From contig CP061209.1 of the NCBI GenBank assembly GCA_026016205.1, forward strand, positions 884,330 to 948,329: DNA of 64,000 nt, read 5' to 3'. Shown here piece after piece: positions 1-10,140 of the stretch. Each line of letters starts with the position of its first letter. The stretch's first letter is position 1. The translations under genes and the position numbers were made by a program. The DNA is from Methanosarcinales archaeon. Its GTDB lineage: Archaea > Halobacteriota > UBA148 > JAUWXC01. The notes under the pieces are model-generated. The model searched no databases. It was given only the letters and a program-made list of their open reading frames with translations, and was not told where the DNA came from.

Positions 1-106
1 TGTCCTGCAAACTCATCTTGTAGCCGATGTGGACCGCAGTGGCATCCTTAGGAATCTTCTTGATATCCTCTTTTCGATAAACGACAAAATTCACTTCTTC
101 TATCAT
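1..106 (-). CDS. Partial small protein of unknown function (N-terminus only)
   Basis: The first 35 codons of a gene that runs off the left edge. The protein begins MIEEVNFVVYRKEDIKKI and continues to a TAVHIG motif. AGGAG lies 4 bases before the ATG at position 106, a good ribosome binding site. I do not recognise the family. A second copy of the same N-terminal module (VYxKExIxKI...AVHIG) lies at 47330-47437, so this is a repeated gene family in the genome. It is transcribed away from the neighbouring tRNA gene in the same direction. Function unknown. Confidence 0.6.
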   Translation of the reverse strand, partial: MIEEVNFVVYRKEDIKKIPKDATAVHIGYKMSLQD

Positions 107-173
107 GTCATCTCCTGATATATCTCATATTATTTATATTTAATAAATGTTGGCAAATTTTTAGAGGCAGAAA

Positions 174-291
174 TGCCCCAGCCGGGATTTGAACCCGGGT
201 CTTAGACTGTCTGCACAGACTTTTTGATCAAACTTTTTGGTAAAAAGTTTGTGCCGCAGGCCTAAAGGATAGTCCACTACCCTACTAGGGC
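174..291 (-). tRNA. tRNA-Arg (anticodon GCG) with an intron
   Basis: The minus strand folds as a tRNA: acceptor GCCCTAG pairs with CTGGGGC before discriminator A, the D-loop carries AGTGG, and the T arm is CCGGG-TTCAAAT-CCCGG. The anticodon stem TAGGC/GTCTA closes a loop with U33 and anticodon GCG. The two halves are separated by about 45 bases (209-253) after position 37, the canonical archaeal intron site. The intron contains a 9-bp hairpin (AAACTTTTT / AAAAAGTTT). The anticodon call depends on the intron boundary. An AT-rich TATA-like stretch lies upstream at about 305-316. No CCA is encoded. Confidence 0.85.
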
Positions 292-336
292 GCATTTATA
301 CTATAACATATTATAACATTCATAAACCTGTCGTGG

Positions 337-1470
337 TCATTTGTCCAGCGTTCTCACAATTCTAGCGATGTCGTTTCCCACATCCGATGTTTTGGATGCG
401 CCGCCCATATCAGGCGTCCTGACTTTGCCCTCTTTGATGTTTTGCCCTATCGCCCTCAGCACAGAACCTGCTGCCTCTTTCTCGCCCAGGTGTTCTAACA
501 GCATCGCACCAGCCCAGATTGTAGCAATTGGATTTGCCTTCTGCATGCCCTTGTACTTTGGCGCAGAACCATGAATTGGCTCGAACATGCTCGTTCCCTC
601 AGGATTGATGTTTCCACCCGGCGCGAGCCCCATGCCGCCCTGAATCATCGCACCCAAATCGGTGATGATATCACCAAACATGTTAGGCGTAACCACCACA
701 TCGAACCACTCTGGATTCTTCACGAACCACATTGTAATCGCATCCACATAGTTAAAGTCGGTCTTAACATCAGGATAGTCAGTCGCAACCTTCCTGAAAA
801 TCTCGCGCCAGAAGCCGTATATGTCTGGCAGCACATTCGCCTTGTCAACGCTGGAAAGATGTTTTTTCCTCTCCCTAGAGAGTTCGAACGCATATCGAAT
901 GACGCGTTCTGTGCCTTTCCTGCTAATCAGCCCAATCTGATATGCGATTTCATCAGCATCCGAATCAATGTCAATGTCAAACTTGACCTTGTACAATTTC
1001 CGCACAACTTCCAATTCTTGATGGGTCCTGCCCTCTTTTGCCCCACCGCCAATTCCAATATAGAAGTCTTCAGTATTCTCCCTCACGACGACGAAGTCAA
1101 TGTCATCAGGTCCCTTGTCCTTCAAAGGCGTCCAGATGCCCTCTAACAACTTGATGGGTCTGAGATTGATATACTGGTCGAAGTAAAATCTCATCGCCAG
1201 TAGAATACCCTTTTCTAGTATGCCCGGCTCGATCCTATCATCACCTACCGCACCCAGATAAAGCGCCCTGTATTTTTCCAGCTCGCGCAACGTATCCTCT
1301 GGCATCAACTCGCCAGTCGCCAGGTAATGGTCTGCTCCATGCGGATAGTCAATCCACTCCAGCTCAAAGCCATGTTTTTCTGATGCTGCATCCAGAACCT
1401 TTTTGCCTTCGGCTATTACCTCTGGCCCTATGCCGTCTCCGGCTATAACAGGGACTTTATACTGTGCCAT
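337..1470 (-). CDS. leuB: 3-isopropylmalate dehydrogenase
   Basis: A 377-residue beta-decarboxylating dehydrogenase that oxidises and decarboxylates 3-isopropylmalate to 2-oxoisocaproate in leucine synthesis, using NAD. The N-terminus has the GDGIGPE signature, [14 protein letters not shown] lies in the middle, and the metal/substrate segment [19 protein letters not shown] follows. I start it at the ATG at 1470, preceded by GAGGAG, rather than at an in-frame codon nine residues upstream. Isocitrate and homoisocitrate dehydrogenases share the fold, but leuD and leuC 0.8 kb upstream on the same strand favour LeuB. A toxin-antitoxin pair separates them. Confidence 0.88.
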   Translation of the reverse strand: MAQYKVPVIAGDGIGPEVIAEGKKVLDAASEKHGFELEWIDYPHGADHYLATGELMPEDTLRELEKYRALYLGAVGDDRIEPGILEKGILLAMRFYFDQYINLRPIKLLEGIWTPLKDKGPDDIDFVVVRENTEDFYIGIGGGAKEGRTHQELEVVRKLYKVKFDIDIDSDADEIAYQIGLISRKGTERVIRYAFELSRERKKHLSSVDKANVLPDIYGFWREIFRKVATDYPDVKTDFNYVDAITMWFVKNPEWFDVVVTPNMFGDIITDLGAMIQGGMGLAPGGNINPEGTSMFEPIHGSAPKYKGMQKANPIATIWAGAMLLEHLGEKEAAGSVLRAIGQNIKEGKVRTPDMGGASKTSDVGNDIARIVRTLDK

Positions 1471-1511
1471 GATTATTCTCCTCTTTGAACGTCTCACTAA
1501 TAAGCACTACT

Positions 1512-1958
1512 TCACAATAACCCTTCTAGTTTTTGTTTCCAGTTTCTCGTTTTTAAATCGACCCACTTGTCACCAAAAATTTTGTATTTATTGTCTGTAC
1601 TTAAAATGGCTGACACATCACACTTTTGAGTGGTGGCCATGTATATTGAGTCAAACGGCGTTGCGCCGACTTCAGTCGAAATAGCGCACCCCTCGTGAAC
1701 AACGAGATCGTCCATTTGAACAAAATCAATCGGTAGGTCTCGAAGATTTGTGATGGCTTCAAAAATTAAGCCTATGTCCTGATCCCTATAGAATACGAGG
1801 TATATCTCTAATAAGGCAGCGGACGAGGTAACGAGAGTTATGTCTTTGTTTTGCGCCATCGTTAGAATCTGCTTGGCAATCGGCTTCAGCCAGTCGCTCT
1901 TCTTCAAATACGCGATTAAGATATCTGATTCGACAAAAACTCTTTTACTCAGAGACAT
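1512..1958 (-). CDS. vapC: VapC-type PIN-domain toxin ribonuclease
   Basis: A 148-residue PIN-domain protein. The acidic residues expected of the metal site are visible: D in FVESDILIAYL near residue 12, E in AALLEIYLVFY, and D in ATPFDSIYMATT followed by ILSTDNKY. Family members cleave RNA and are neutralised by a cognate antitoxin. The start overlaps the end of the AbrB-type gene upstream by 14 bases, the usual layout of an antitoxin-toxin pair. I chose the ATG at 1958; a TTG three codons upstream is also possible. The RNA target is unknown. Confidence 0.82.
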   Translation of the reverse strand: MSLSKRVFVESDILIAYLKKSDWLKPIAKQILTMAQNKDITLVTSSAALLEIYLVFYRDQDIGLIFEAITNLRDLPIDFVQMDDLVVHEGCAISTEVGATPFDSIYMATTQKCDVSAILSTDNKYKIFGDKWVDLKTRNWKQKLEGLL

Positions 1959-2196
1959 ACCTCGCAAAGGTCTTGGCTTTTTTTATGGCTACCTTCTTCA
2001 ATTCTTGCACCGATCTTAGCTCATCAAATATGCCTTCTAACTTCCTCATTGGATCCTTGGATTCGGGAGCGGGCACCATTAACGCCTTATCGCCCAGTTG
2101 GATGAACAAAACCCTATCTCCTTGGGATATATCCAGTGATTCTCTAATGCTTTTGGGTATAGTAACTTGGCCTTTTCTGGTAATGGTGGATTCCAT
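1945..2196 (-). CDS. vapB: AbrB/SpoVT-type antitoxin
   Basis: An 83-residue protein beginning MESTITRKGQVTIPKSIRESL, the swapped-hairpin AbrB DNA-binding signature (KGQVTIPKxIR). The C-terminal half is helical and charged, as expected for binding a PIN toxin. GGTGA precedes the ATG at 2196; a GTG three codons upstream is an alternative. It is co-transcribed with the PIN-domain gene that overlaps its 3' end. Antitoxins of this kind usually repress their own promoter, which would lie between here and leuD (2197-2260). Confidence 0.82.
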   Translation of the reverse strand: MESTITRKGQVTIPKSIRESLDISQGDRVLFIQLGDKALMVPAPESKDPMRKLEGIFDELRSVQELKKVAIKKAKTFARYVSE

Positions 2197-2260
2197 TTTT
2201 TTCACCAGTACTACATTTTATGTTTAGTAGTACTTATAGATTGCTCCCATATCGCTCTTA

Positions 2261-2743
2261 TTACAGTCTCGCTTTCGTATACCCGATCAACCCGCCAGAT
2301 TCTATGATTTTAAGAATGAACGTCGGCATAGAGGCAACTTGGTATCGTTCATTCTTCGTCTCATTCTCGATGATGCCTTTCTTAAAATCAACCTTGAGTA
2401 CGTCTCCTTCGCTGATTCGGTCCGCTTCCTTACACTCCAGCACAGGCAATCCGATGTTAATGGCATTCCTGAAGAATATGCGCGCGAAAGATTTTGCAAT
2501 TACGCAATGGATGCCGGCACCTTTCAAAGCCAGAGGTGCATGCTCTCTTGATGAGCCACACCCAAAGTTCCTGCCGGCAACGATGATGCCGCCCTTCGCT
2601 ACGTTCTGCGCAAACTCAGGACGGGCACCTTCAAAAACGTGCTTTGCCAGCTCCTTCGGGTCGTTTATCGTCAGATACCTGCCGGGAATGATGGCATCGG
2701 TATCGATGTCATCTCCAAATTTCCAAACGTTTCCCTTGCCCAT
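2261..2743 (-). CDS. leuD: 3-isopropylmalate dehydratase small subunit
   Basis: A 160-residue swivel-domain subunit that pairs with LeuC to isomerise 2- to 3-isopropylmalate. The family motif [21 protein letters not shown] is split here into GRNFGCGSS near residue 60 and [10 protein letters not shown] directly after. The open frame extends 53 codons further upstream, but the ATG at 2743 ([20 protein letters not shown]) is the family start and lies one base after the leuC stop, so translation is probably coupled. Homoaconitase small subunits look similar; the neighbouring leuB supports the leucine role. Confidence 0.9.
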   Translation of the reverse strand: MGKGNVWKFGDDIDTDAIIPGRYLTINDPKELAKHVFEGARPEFAQNVAKGGIIVAGRNFGCGSSREHAPLALKGAGIHCVIAKSFARIFFRNAINIGLPVLECKEADRISEGDVLKVDFKKGIIENETKNERYQVASMPTFILKIIESGGLIGYTKARL

Positions 2744-2744
2744 A

Positions 2745-4031
2745 TCACACCGCCCTCGGATCTGTAATCTCTCCCTTAATCGCAGACGCTGCCGCAGTGG
2801 CAGGCGAACATAGATATACGAATGCTTTGGCACTGCCCTGTCTGCCCCTGAAGTTCCTGTTGGAAGTGGCAAGCCCGACTTCGCCATCACCAAGAAGCCC
2901 AAATGAACCGCCCATGCAGGGACCGCAGCACGGCGCTTCCACGAGTGCTCCTGCTTCTACAAACTGTTCTATGAATCCTGCCTTCAGCACCTTCATATAT
3001 TCGTCCCGGGATGCCGGTATGATGATTACCCTAACGCCTTCTGCGATTTTATTACCGCCGAGGATTTTCGCAACGACTTCCAAATCCTCGAACCTGCCGT
3101 TCGTGCACGAGCCGATGAATATCTGGTCGATTTTCGTGCCCTCAACCTCGCTCACGCCTTTAACGTTGTCCACGTTGTGCGGACATGCGACCTGTGGCTC
3201 AAGGTCTGAAACGTCGTATTCATGGCGCTGTATATAGTTGGCATCCTCATCACTGCGCCAGCGAGGGTCAAACTTGAAGCCAGGGATGCGTTCCTTAAGA
3301 TACGTCTCAGTCTTTTCGTCAGGCTCAACAATGCCCACCTTTCCGCCCATCTCAATCGCCATGTTGCACATTGTCATTCTTTCGGAGATGTTCATGTCCT
3401 TCACCGTTTGTCCGCAATACTCACAGGCAGCGTATGTCGCTCCGTCCGCGCCCACATCACCAATGATGCGCAGTATCACATCCTTAGCATACACCCTATC
3501 AGGCAACTTTCCAGAAATCTCGAATTTAATGGACTGCGGAACCTTGAACCACAACTTTCCGGTTGCAAACGCAGATGCCATGTCAGTGGAGCCCACACCC
3601 GTGGAGAATGCTCCAAGTGCACCATATGTGCAGGTATGCGAATCCGAGCCGATTATCAGGCCCCCTGGTAGCACATGGCCTTTTTCGGGCATTACCTGGT
3701 GGCACACACCCTCATTTACATCATAATTCAAAATGCTCTGCTCCTCTGCAAATTTCCTGAGCATTATGTGATTGCTGGCTGCATCCAGCGAATCGGCAGG
3801 AACCTGGTGGTCAAACAATATCACGATTTTGTTGGGATCCCACACGCGCTTCTCTTTTCGCCCTTCCATGATTTCATAGAATCCCTTTACTGCAAGCGGT
3901 CCCGTGATGTCATGAGTCATGGCGCAATCTATGTCGGCGAGCACAAACTCTTCTGCCAGTACCGGCTTTCGCGCCGCCCTGGAGAATATTTTTTCCGATA
4001 TGGTTTGCCCTGACATGACGACCGATGACAT
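2745..4031 (-). CDS. leuC: 3-isopropylmalate dehydratase large subunit
   Basis: A 428-residue aconitase-family protein carrying the [4Fe-4S] ligands: one Cys in [15 protein letters not shown] near residue 300 and a pair in [10 protein letters not shown] near 360. With LeuD it isomerises isopropylmalate in the cytoplasm. [10 protein letters not shown] near the start and [13 protein letters not shown] in the middle are typical of the archaeal LeuC/HacA group. A second ATG five codons in is an alternative start; neither has a clear ribosome binding site. Divergent from the RPA gene across about 70 bases. Confidence 0.9.
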   Translation of the reverse strand: MSSVVMSGQTISEKIFSRAARKPVLAEEFVLADIDCAMTHDITGPLAVKGFYEIMEGRKEKRVWDPNKIVILFDHQVPADSLDAASNHIMLRKFAEEQSILNYDVNEGVCHQVMPEKGHVLPGGLIIGSDSHTCTYGALGAFSTGVGSTDMASAFATGKLWFKVPQSIKFEISGKLPDRVYAKDVILRIIGDVGADGATYAACEYCGQTVKDMNISERMTMCNMAIEMGGKVGIVEPDEKTETYLKERIPGFKFDPRWRSDEDANYIQRHEYDVSDLEPQVACPHNVDNVKGVSEVEGTKIDQIFIGSCTNGRFEDLEVVAKILGGNKIAEGVRVIIIPASRDEYMKVLKAGFIEQFVEAGALVEAPCCGPCMGGSFGLLGDGEVGLATSNRNFRGRQGSAKAFVYLCSPATAAASAIKGEITDPRAV

Positions 4032-4104
4032 AATAGGATGGCATCTAAATAAATTAATCGATGTCCCAAAACATTAATCAAAGAACGAGACCTAAGGAAT
4101 AATC

Positions 4105-5253
4105 ATGAGCGATCTTTTGCAGATATACGAGCGATTAGAGGGCATTACCCTAGATGAGTTCAAGGAAAAGGTGCAAGAGAAGATTAAATCGATGGGGGGG
4201 CTGTGTGACGAGAAGACGGCTGCCATGCTCGTTGCACACGACCTTGGGATGGATGTAGCCCCAAAGGCCCCTGCCGTGAAGATTGGCGAGATATCACTGG
4301 ACGCAAAAAACGTGAGCTTTGTCGGCAAGGTCGTAGACGCATATGAGCCGCGCGAGTTCGCCAGAGAGGATGGATCGCTCGGAAGGGTAGCAAACATCCT
4401 CGTATCAGATGAAACCGGGTCAATCAGGGTTGCCCTGTGGGATGACTTGGCTGATCTGGTCAAGGTCGATGAACTCAAAGTAGGACAGGTAGTCAATATC
4501 AACGGATATGTGAAGGAAGGTTACACTGGCATCGAGATCAACATAGGAAGAGGCGGTAGTCTGGAGTTCGTTGAGGGTGGTGATGTTACCATCAAAACGC
4601 ATAAAATCAACGAGATTGCGGCTGGTATGAATGGCATCAACGTCGTTGGGAAGGTGCTTGACGTTGGCGAGATGCGCACGTTCGCGCGAGATGATGGAAC
4701 GGAAGGATACGTCTGCAGCCTAACCATCGGAGATGAAACGGGCAAGACCAGGACCGTACTGTGGGGCGATGACGCAAAGAATGTGAAGTTTACCCCTGGG
4801 GATGTCGTAGAGATAAAAAATGGATATTCCAAGGAGGGTTATGGGGGCGTTGAGATTCATATTGGAGCCAGAAGTTCCATAAAAAAGAGTGATGAGAAAG
4901 TGGAATACTCGGAGAGGTTCATGAAAATTGGAGATATAGGGATAAATGAGGCCTGCGACGTAAAGGGAGTCATAACCGAGATTGAGGATAAGAGGGAGTT
5001 CACCAGGAGTGACGGCAGCCCTGGTAAGGTGGCAAACATAAGAATCGCGGATGAGACGGGCGGCATCAGAGTGGTGTTATGGGGAGAGCACGCCGATTTA
5101 GTTGATAATATGCGCATCGGGACCAAACTCAAGGTCACGGACGGCTATGCCAAAGCAGGCTGGGGCGGAGAAGTGGAATTGAATACCAGTCAGCGCAGTA
5201 CAATCGTCATGGAGGAAAAAAATGATACTAAACCTGGAGATCAACAAGATTGA
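4105..5253 (+). CDS. rpa: Replication protein A, single-stranded DNA-binding (OB-fold repeats)
   Basis: A 382-residue protein with three OB folds in tandem at roughly residues 65-160, 170-265 and 275-365. Each carries the repeated signature REFxRxDGSxGxVxNIxxxDETGxIRVxLW. It coats single-stranded DNA in replication and repair. No zinc finger is seen, so it matches the multi-OB archaeal RPA form rather than the zinc-containing one. The start follows AAGGA. Its last 32 bases overlap the next gene, and radA lies 0.5 kb downstream, consistent with a replication/repair block. Confidence 0.88.
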   Translation: MSDLLQIYERLEGITLDEFKEKVQEKIKSMGGLCDEKTAAMLVAHDLGMDVAPKAPAVKIGEISLDAKNVSFVGKVVDAYEPREFAREDGSLGRVANILVSDETGSIRVALWDDLADLVKVDELKVGQVVNINGYVKEGYTGIEINIGRGGSLEFVEGGDVTIKTHKINEIAAGMNGINVVGKVLDVGEMRTFARDDGTEGYVCSLTIGDETGKTRTVLWGDDAKNVKFTPGDVVEIKNGYSKEGYGGVEIHIGARSSIKKSDEKVEYSERFMKIGDIGINEACDVKGVITEIEDKREFTRSDGSPGKVANIRIADETGGIRVVLWGEHADLVDNMRIGTKLKVTDGYAKAGWGGEVELNTSQRSTIVMEEKNDTKPGDQQD

Positions 5254-5677
5254 GTCACACAGACACGTTCCGGTAGAAGATATCAGGGGCTGCAAAAACG
5301 TCAACAATGACATCAACATCAAGAATACTTCCCTGGTAAAAAGGAGAACGCCTTTTGGAGAGAGAACCGTGCTCAGAGCCGAGTGTTCGTATGCCATAAA
5401 CTATCTCAGCCCAAACGTAGGTTACATCAGATTTGAGGGCACGGCAGATTACTACGATGAGGAGAAAAACCTGGAGCAAATTAAGAAAGACTGGGATAAA
5501 GGGAACGTACCCATTGAGGTGTTAAATGAGGTTGCCAACACCATGGTTGTAAGCATGGCGCCACTGGCGATGAGCATATCGAAGAGCCTTGGTCTGCCAC
5601 CAGCCGTACCCGTCCCGAAGATAACATTCCAGAAGCAGCAGAAAAAAGGAGAGGAGCCAACCTTTTATCACGGTTAG
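5222..5677 (+). CDS. SecB-like conserved archaeal protein
   Basis: A 151-residue protein whose body is a run of beta-strand-like segments (RAECSYAINYLSPNVGYIRF) followed by a helix and the segment SKSLGLPPAVPVPKI. This pattern resembles SecB-fold chaperones, which have a vFxYxxxVGxFxxEG core and an FPxxxxPPI tail. I make that link from pattern only. The start ATG at 5222 follows GGAGGAAAAA inside the 3' end of the RPA gene, a 32-base overlap, so the two are probably translated together. It might be a partner or assembly factor of RPA or an unrelated chaperone. Confidence 0.5.
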   Translation: MILNLEINKIESHRHVPVEDIRGCKNVNNDINIKNTSLVKRRTPFGERTVLRAECSYAINYLSPNVGYIRFEGTADYYDEEKNLEQIKKDWDKGNVPIEVLNEVANTMVVSMAPLAMSISKSLGLPPAVPVPKITFQKQQKKGEEPTFYHG

Positions 5678-5750
5678 CATTACTTTCACACTGCATGCAT
5701 CAAGGATTTATGTATTGCAACACATTGAGTGAAAAATGGAGAGCGATAAT

Positions 5751-6710
5751 ATGGACAAAAATATCTCCCTGGAAGATTTACCCGGCGTAGGGTCTACAAC
5801 GGCTGAAAAACTTACAGAAGCTGGTTTTAGTTCGATAGAGGCGATAGCTGTAGCATCGCCGGCTGACCTGGCAAGCGCTGCAGAGATAGGAGAGTCGACT
5901 GCCACAAAAATAATAAGCGCTGCGAGGCAGGCTGCCGAGGTAGGTGGCTTCGAAACGGGCGATGTCGTACTCGAACGAAGGAAGCAGGTGGGAAAACTCA
6001 CGACTGGTAGCGTTGCGCTTAATGAATTATTGGGCGGCGGTGTTGAGACGCAAGCGATTACGGAGTTCTACGGTGCATTTGGCTCAGGTAAAACGCAAGC
6101 TGCACATCAATTGGCCGTGAACGTGCAAGTGCCAAAAAAGGATGGTGGATTAGGGGGGTCGGCGGTCATAATTGATACAGAAAACACCTTTAGACCTGAA
6201 CGAATAAAACAGATGGCAGAAGCGCTCGGACTAAATCATGAAGAAATTCTCAAAAACATACACGTTGCCAGAGCATACAACTCGAACCATCAGATGCTGT
6301 TAGTCGATAGGGCGTTCGAGCTTGCTGAGAAATTAAAGGATTCCAAGAAACCAGTACGATTGATTATCGTAGATTCGCTGACTGCACACTTTAGAGCAGA
6401 ATACGTGGGCAGAGGAACGCTCGCAGACAGGCAGCAAAAACTCAACAGGTATTTGCATGACATCATGCGTTTCGGAGATTTATACAACGCCGCGGTGGTA
6501 GTGACCAATCAGGTCATGTCAAAGCCTGATGCATTCTTTGGAGACCCAACAAGGCCAATAGGCGGCCACATTCTCGGGCATACCGCTACATTTAGGATAT
6601 ACCTACGCAAATCTAAAGGCGAAAAGAGAATTGCAAGGCTTGTCGATTCGCCCTCCTTGCCCGAAGGAGAGGCGGTATTCTCGGTAACAACAGAGGGAGT
6701 CAGGGATTGA
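5751..6710 (+). CDS. radA: DNA recombinase RadA
   Basis: The archaeal RecA/Rad51 recombinase, about 319 residues, which forms filaments on single-stranded DNA and drives strand exchange. It has an N-terminal helix-hairpin-helix domain ([16 protein letters not shown]), Walker [10 protein letters not shown], Walker [10 protein letters not shown], and loop regions ending in [15 protein letters not shown] prefer the ATG at 5751, which follows GGAGAG, over the ATG at 5736. The stop overlaps the start of the next gene. A paralogue, radB, is at 12721. Confidence 0.93.
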   Translation: MDKNISLEDLPGVGSTTAEKLTEAGFSSIEAIAVASPADLASAAEIGESTATKIISAARQAAEVGGFETGDVVLERRKQVGKLTTGSVALNELLGGGVETQAITEFYGAFGSGKTQAAHQLAVNVQVPKKDGGLGGSAVIIDTENTFRPERIKQMAEALGLNHEEILKNIHVARAYNSNHQMLLVDRAFELAEKLKDSKKPVRLIIVDSLTAHFRAEYVGRGTLADRQQKLNRYLHDIMRFGDLYNAAVVVTNQVMSKPDAFFGDPTRPIGGHILGHTATFRIYLRKSKGEKRIARLVDSPSLPEGEAVFSVTTEGVRD

Positions 6711-7378
6711 AGGCGCTTGCTATAGACATCGATGGGACAATCACCGATGATAAGCGCAGGATAAATTGTAGAGCAATAGAGGTTATCCGCAGTTTGAAAG
6801 TGCCAGTTATCCTTGCAACGGGCAATACGGTTTGTTTTGCATTAACTACGGCGAAGCTCATAGGCACTGACGGTATAGTAATCGCTGAAAATGGCGGAGT
6901 TGTGAAGGTGGGTTACGATGCCAAGGAGTGCGTGCTATGTGATGGTACAGAATGCGAGAAGGCTTTCGAGCTTTTAAGCAAACATTTCGACCTTGAAAAA
7001 CTCGATGCAGAGTATAGGAAGACCGATGTTGCACTACGCAGAAATTTCGATTTGTCCATGGCAAGGGAGATGTCGAGCAAGAGTGGATTAAATGTGGATT
7101 TGGTGGACAGCGGGTTTGCCGTTCATATCAAGAACAAGCACATCAATAAAGGCATCGGGCTGAAAAAGGTCGCAGAGTTGTTAGGCTTGTCCACCCAGGA
7201 TACCGTGGCAATAGGCGACTCTGAGAACGACATAGAAATGTTCAACGTGGCAGGATTTAAGGTCGCTGTCGGCAACGCGGATCCAAGACTTAAACAGATG
7301 GCGAGCCTCGTAACTAAAGGCAAATACGGCGCTGGCGTTGCGGAAGCTATAGAAACAATAGAGGGTTCATTCCTTTAG
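6707..7378 (+). CDS. pgp: Phosphoglycolate phosphatase, archaeal HAD type
   Basis: A 223-residue HAD phosphatase with nucleophile motif [11 protein letters not shown], motif II ILATGNT and motif [13 protein letters not shown]. The cap between motifs II and III is of the C2B kind found in archaeal phosphoglycolate phosphatases, which clear 2-phosphoglycolate; sucrose-phosphate phosphatase-like relatives also exist. It starts with TTG at 6707, overlapping the radA stop by four bases, so the pair is probably translationally coupled. Its 3' end runs into a small gene on the other strand. Confidence 0.8.
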   Translation: MKALAIDIDGTITDDKRRINCRAIEVIRSLKVPVILATGNTVCFALTTAKLIGTDGIVIAENGGVVKVGYDAKECVLCDGTECEKAFELLSKHFDLEKLDAEYRKTDVALRRNFDLSMAREMSSKSGLNVDLVDSGFAVHIKNKHINKGIGLKKVAELLGLSTQDTVAIGDSENDIEMFNVAGFKVAVGNADPRLKQMASLVTKGKYGAGVAEAIETIEGSFL

Positions 7379-7540
7379 CTCGAGCAGACCTATTGCCAGA
7401 GCGATGATGCCCACAAACAGTACGACGATGCCGATGACGCCTTTTATAAAGATTTCCACCTCAGGCAGATACATATAAATTCCATACAGGCCCAATCCAA
7501 CCAAAACGAGTCCCAGCAGAATCTCCAGATACTTGTTCAC
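7367..7540 (-). CDS. Small two-helix membrane protein
   Basis: A 57-residue protein with GTG start preceded by GAGGGGG. It has two hydrophobic segments: EILLGLVLVGLGLYGIYMYL, and VIGIVVLFVGIIALAIGLL near residues 34-52. Glycine spacing in both helices suggests tight packing. It overlaps the 3' end of the phosphoglycolate phosphatase gene by 12 bases and follows the PRC-barrel gene on the same strand by 16 bases, so they may share a transcript. No function recognised. Confidence 0.6.
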   Translation of the reverse strand: MNKYLEILLGLVLVGLGLYGIYMYLPEVEIFIKGVIGIVVLFVGIIALAIGLLELKE

Positions 7541-7556
7541 TCTTAATCCCCCTCTG

Positions 7557-7805
7557 TTAAAGCATCGACATTTTCTCGACTACAATATAATCTTTAACCG
7601 CACGCACTGACTCAAAGGGAATCAACACAAAGTTGTCTTCTATCCTAAAATTCGTCGTGTCAAGCGCTATGTCAGGTTTGATTACAAGGTCAATCAAATC
7701 CCCAGTCCTAATGTCAACTACTATGTTATACAGAGTTCCAATTTCCGTTCCGTCCGCGCCCATGACGTGTTTATCAAATATATCCCTGGTAAATATTCTA
7801 GCCAT
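7557..7805 (-). CDS. PRC-barrel domain protein
   Basis: An 82-residue single-domain protein with the PRC-barrel pattern: GADGTEIGTLYNIVVD followed by GDLIDLVIKPD and IPFESVRAVKDYIVV. PRC domains occur in RNA-processing factors and photosynthetic reaction centres; stand-alone archaeal versions are widespread and have been linked to cell division and other roles. A strong ribosome binding site (AGGAGGGG) precedes the ATG. It lies 19 bases downstream of cdc48 and is probably in the same operon. Confidence 0.78.
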   Translation of the reverse strand: MARIFTRDIFDKHVMGADGTEIGTLYNIVVDIRTGDLIDLVIKPDIALDTTNFRIEDNFVLIPFESVRAVKDYIVVEKMSML

Positions 7806-7824
7806 TCCTACCCCTCCTTAATTT

Positions 7825-10047
7825 TTACCTATATCCTATATAAGACCTCGCTTCCAAAGGCGTGCCACCTTTGAACTTCTCCCTGACACGCTCATAGTAA
7901 TCCGTGATAGTTTCATCAATGGTTGGCTTGACCTTCTTCAATACCCCCCTGAAGTGGCGCATCTCCACCTGCTTAGAATTTCCCTTCTCCCGCAGGGCGA
8001 GCATGGCCGCCTCCCTGCAGAGCGCTGCAATATCCGAGCCGACATAGCCTTCTGTTATGTCTGCAAGCTCGTCGATGTTGACATCTTCTGCTAGGGGCAT
8101 ACCTTTCATATGAATTTCAAATATCTTTGCTCTACTGGACCTATCTGGTGCGCCCACGAACACAAGCCTGTCAAATCTGCCTGGCCTAAGTAGCGCAGGG
8201 TCGATTAGATCTGGCCTGTTGGTAGCAGCCATAACGACAACGTCCTCTAATTTCTCCAACCCATCCAACTCTGTGAGCAGTTGATTAACCACGCGTTCAG
8301 ATACCTTGGATACATCTTCAGCACTTCTCGCTGGGGCAAGGGCATCCAGTTCATCGAAGAATATTATCGCCGGTGCACATTGCCGCGCTTTTTTGAATAC
8401 CTGCCTAACTGCTTTCTCGGACTCGCCAACCCATTTGGACAATAACTGCGGTCCCCTAATGCTGATGAAGTTAGCATTCGATTCGTGCGCGACCGCTTTC
8501 GCAAGCATCGTTTTTCCAGTTCCGGGTGGACCGTACAATAAGATGCCCCTCGGTGGTGATATGCCCATTCTTGTGAACCGCTCTGGACACTTAAGCGGCC
8601 ATTCCACTGCCTCAATGATTTCCTGCTTGATGTCTTCCAATCCGCCAACCTCATCCCAGGAGATTTTTGAAATTTCAAGGAAGGCTTCCCTCAATGCAGA
8701 TGGTTCGATTTCCCTTAAGGCACAGGTGATATCCTCGTTAGTAACGTGCATCTTCTCCAAGACCTCAGGGGGTATCCTCTCTTCGTTAAGATCGATCCCT
8801 GGCAGATGCCGACGCAGTGCCCTCATCGCAGCCTCTTTTGCGAGCGCTGATATGTCGGCGCCAACAAATCCATGCGTATGCTCTGCCAGATAATTCATGT
8901 CCACGTCATCTGATAGCGGCATCCCTCTCGTGTGAATCTGCAAAACTTCGATTCTGTCACTTTTGTCAGGCACGCCAATCTCAATCTCCCTGTCAAATCT
9001 ACCTGGACGGCGAAGTGCAGGGTCAATGGAATCTACCCTGTTCGTAGCACCGATGACTACAACCTGCCCCCTTTCCTGTAGCCCGTCCATCATGGATAGC
9101 AACTGCGCAACCACCCTGCGCTCAACCTCTCCGGTAACCTCCTCTCTCTTGGGCGCAATCGAATCAAGTTCATCGATGAAGATGATGGCTGGAGCGTTTT
9201 GGTTTGCTTCTTCGAATTTTTCTCGCAATTGTTGTTCACTTTCACCATAGTATTTGGACATTATTTCAGGTCCGGCTATGGCTATGAAATATGCACCGGA
9301 TTCGTTGGCAACGGCCTTTGCGATAAGGGTTTTACCAGTTCCAGGTGGACCGTGCAGTAAAACACCCTTTGGTGGCTCTACGCCAAGCCTCTGAAATACC
9401 TCTGGGTGCTTCATCGGCAGTTCGATCATTTCACGGACGCGTTGAACTTCGTCCCTTAATCCGCCGATGTCCTCGTACATTATGCCAGTTGCCCTGACAG
9501 CTTCATAACCGGCAGCGGGTTTTTCTCTCAACTCGAGCAATGTGGTCTCGGTGATTAGCACGATGCCAGAAGGGGTTGTGCTGATAGCGATCAAGGGTAT
9601 TGGCTGACTGGTGATGTTCCTACTCATAAAAGGAGAGCCCATTGAACTCATAACTGGCACGATGTCCCCCTGCACGACGGGGTGCTTTTGTACCTGCCGC
9701 TTGACCATCTCTTCGGCATCACTGCCGAACTGCATCGCCATCCCCTCCAGCGGCGCTAAAACAACCTTTTCCGCTTCCTTGACGTCTGCCTTTCTGATTA
9801 TGACCTTTTCTCCAATCCCAACGTCAGCATTCTGCCGGACAAATCCATCAATTCTAACAATGCCCTGCCCCCAATCCTGCTTATCTGCACGCCAGACTTT
9901 GGCAACGGTGGTTGACTTGCCCTTTATCTCGATAATATCGCCCGGTGATAGTTTCAATTCCAATAGTGTATCAGGGTCAAGACGTGCTATACCCCTGCCA
10001 GAGTCGCTGGGATATGCCTTTGCAACCCTTAGATGAAGTTCCTCCAC
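7825..10047 (-). CDS. CDC48/VAT-family AAA ATPase
   Basis: A 740-residue hexameric unfoldase. It has an N-terminal substrate-binding domain (to about residue 185) and two AAA modules, with Walker [16 protein letters not shown] (D1) and [15 protein letters not shown] (D2). The Walker B motifs are [12 protein letters not shown] and [12 protein letters not shown], and arginine-finger regions [13 protein letters not shown] and [13 protein letters not shown] are present. In archaea it feeds unfolded proteins to the proteasome. The tail ends in ...IGYR: Tyr is penultimate as in HbYX docking motifs, but the residue before it is Gly. Spacing puts the PRC-barrel and small membrane genes downstream in one operon. 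Confidence 0.92.
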   Translation of the reverse strand: MEELHLRVAKAYPSDSGRGIARLDPDTLLELKLSPGDIIEIKGKSTTVAKVWRADKQDWGQGIVRIDGFVRQNADVGIGEKVIIRKADVKEAEKVVLAPLEGMAMQFGSDAEEMVKRQVQKHPVVQGDIVPVMSSMGSPFMSRNITSQPIPLIAISTTPSGIVLITETTLLELREKPAAGYEAVRATGIMYEDIGGLRDEVQRVREMIELPMKHPEVFQRLGVEPPKGVLLHGPPGTGKTLIAKAVANESGAYFIAIAGPEIMSKYYGESEQQLREKFEEANQNAPAIIFIDELDSIAPKREEVTGEVERRVVAQLLSMMDGLQERGQVVVIGATNRVDSIDPALRRPGRFDREIEIGVPDKSDRIEVLQIHTRGMPLSDDVDMNYLAEHTHGFVGADISALAKEAAMRALRRHLPGIDLNEERIPPEVLEKMHVTNEDITCALREIEPSALREAFLEISKISWDEVGGLEDIKQEIIEAVEWPLKCPERFTRMGISPPRGILLYGPPGTGKTMLAKAVAHESNANFISIRGPQLLSKWVGESEKAVRQVFKKARQCAPAIIFFDELDALAPARSAEDVSKVSERVVNQLLTELDGLEKLEDVVVMAATNRPDLIDPALLRPGRFDRLVFVGAPDRSSRAKIFEIHMKGMPLAEDVNIDELADITEGYVGSDIAALCREAAMLALREKGNSKQVEMRHFRGVLKKVKPTIDETITDYYERVREKFKGGTPLEARSYIGYR

Positions 10048-10140
10048 AAATTCCCCCCAGATATTTTAATAGTAAGCCATGGATATTATTTCTAGATATG
10101 TTTAATGGGCAAGAGGCATAAAAAATTAATGGGTGCGGTA

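Noticed and set aside
4092-4502. 136-codon frame antisense to the RPA gene
   Set aside because: Serine-rich shadow of an OB-fold protein with clear repeats on the other strand.
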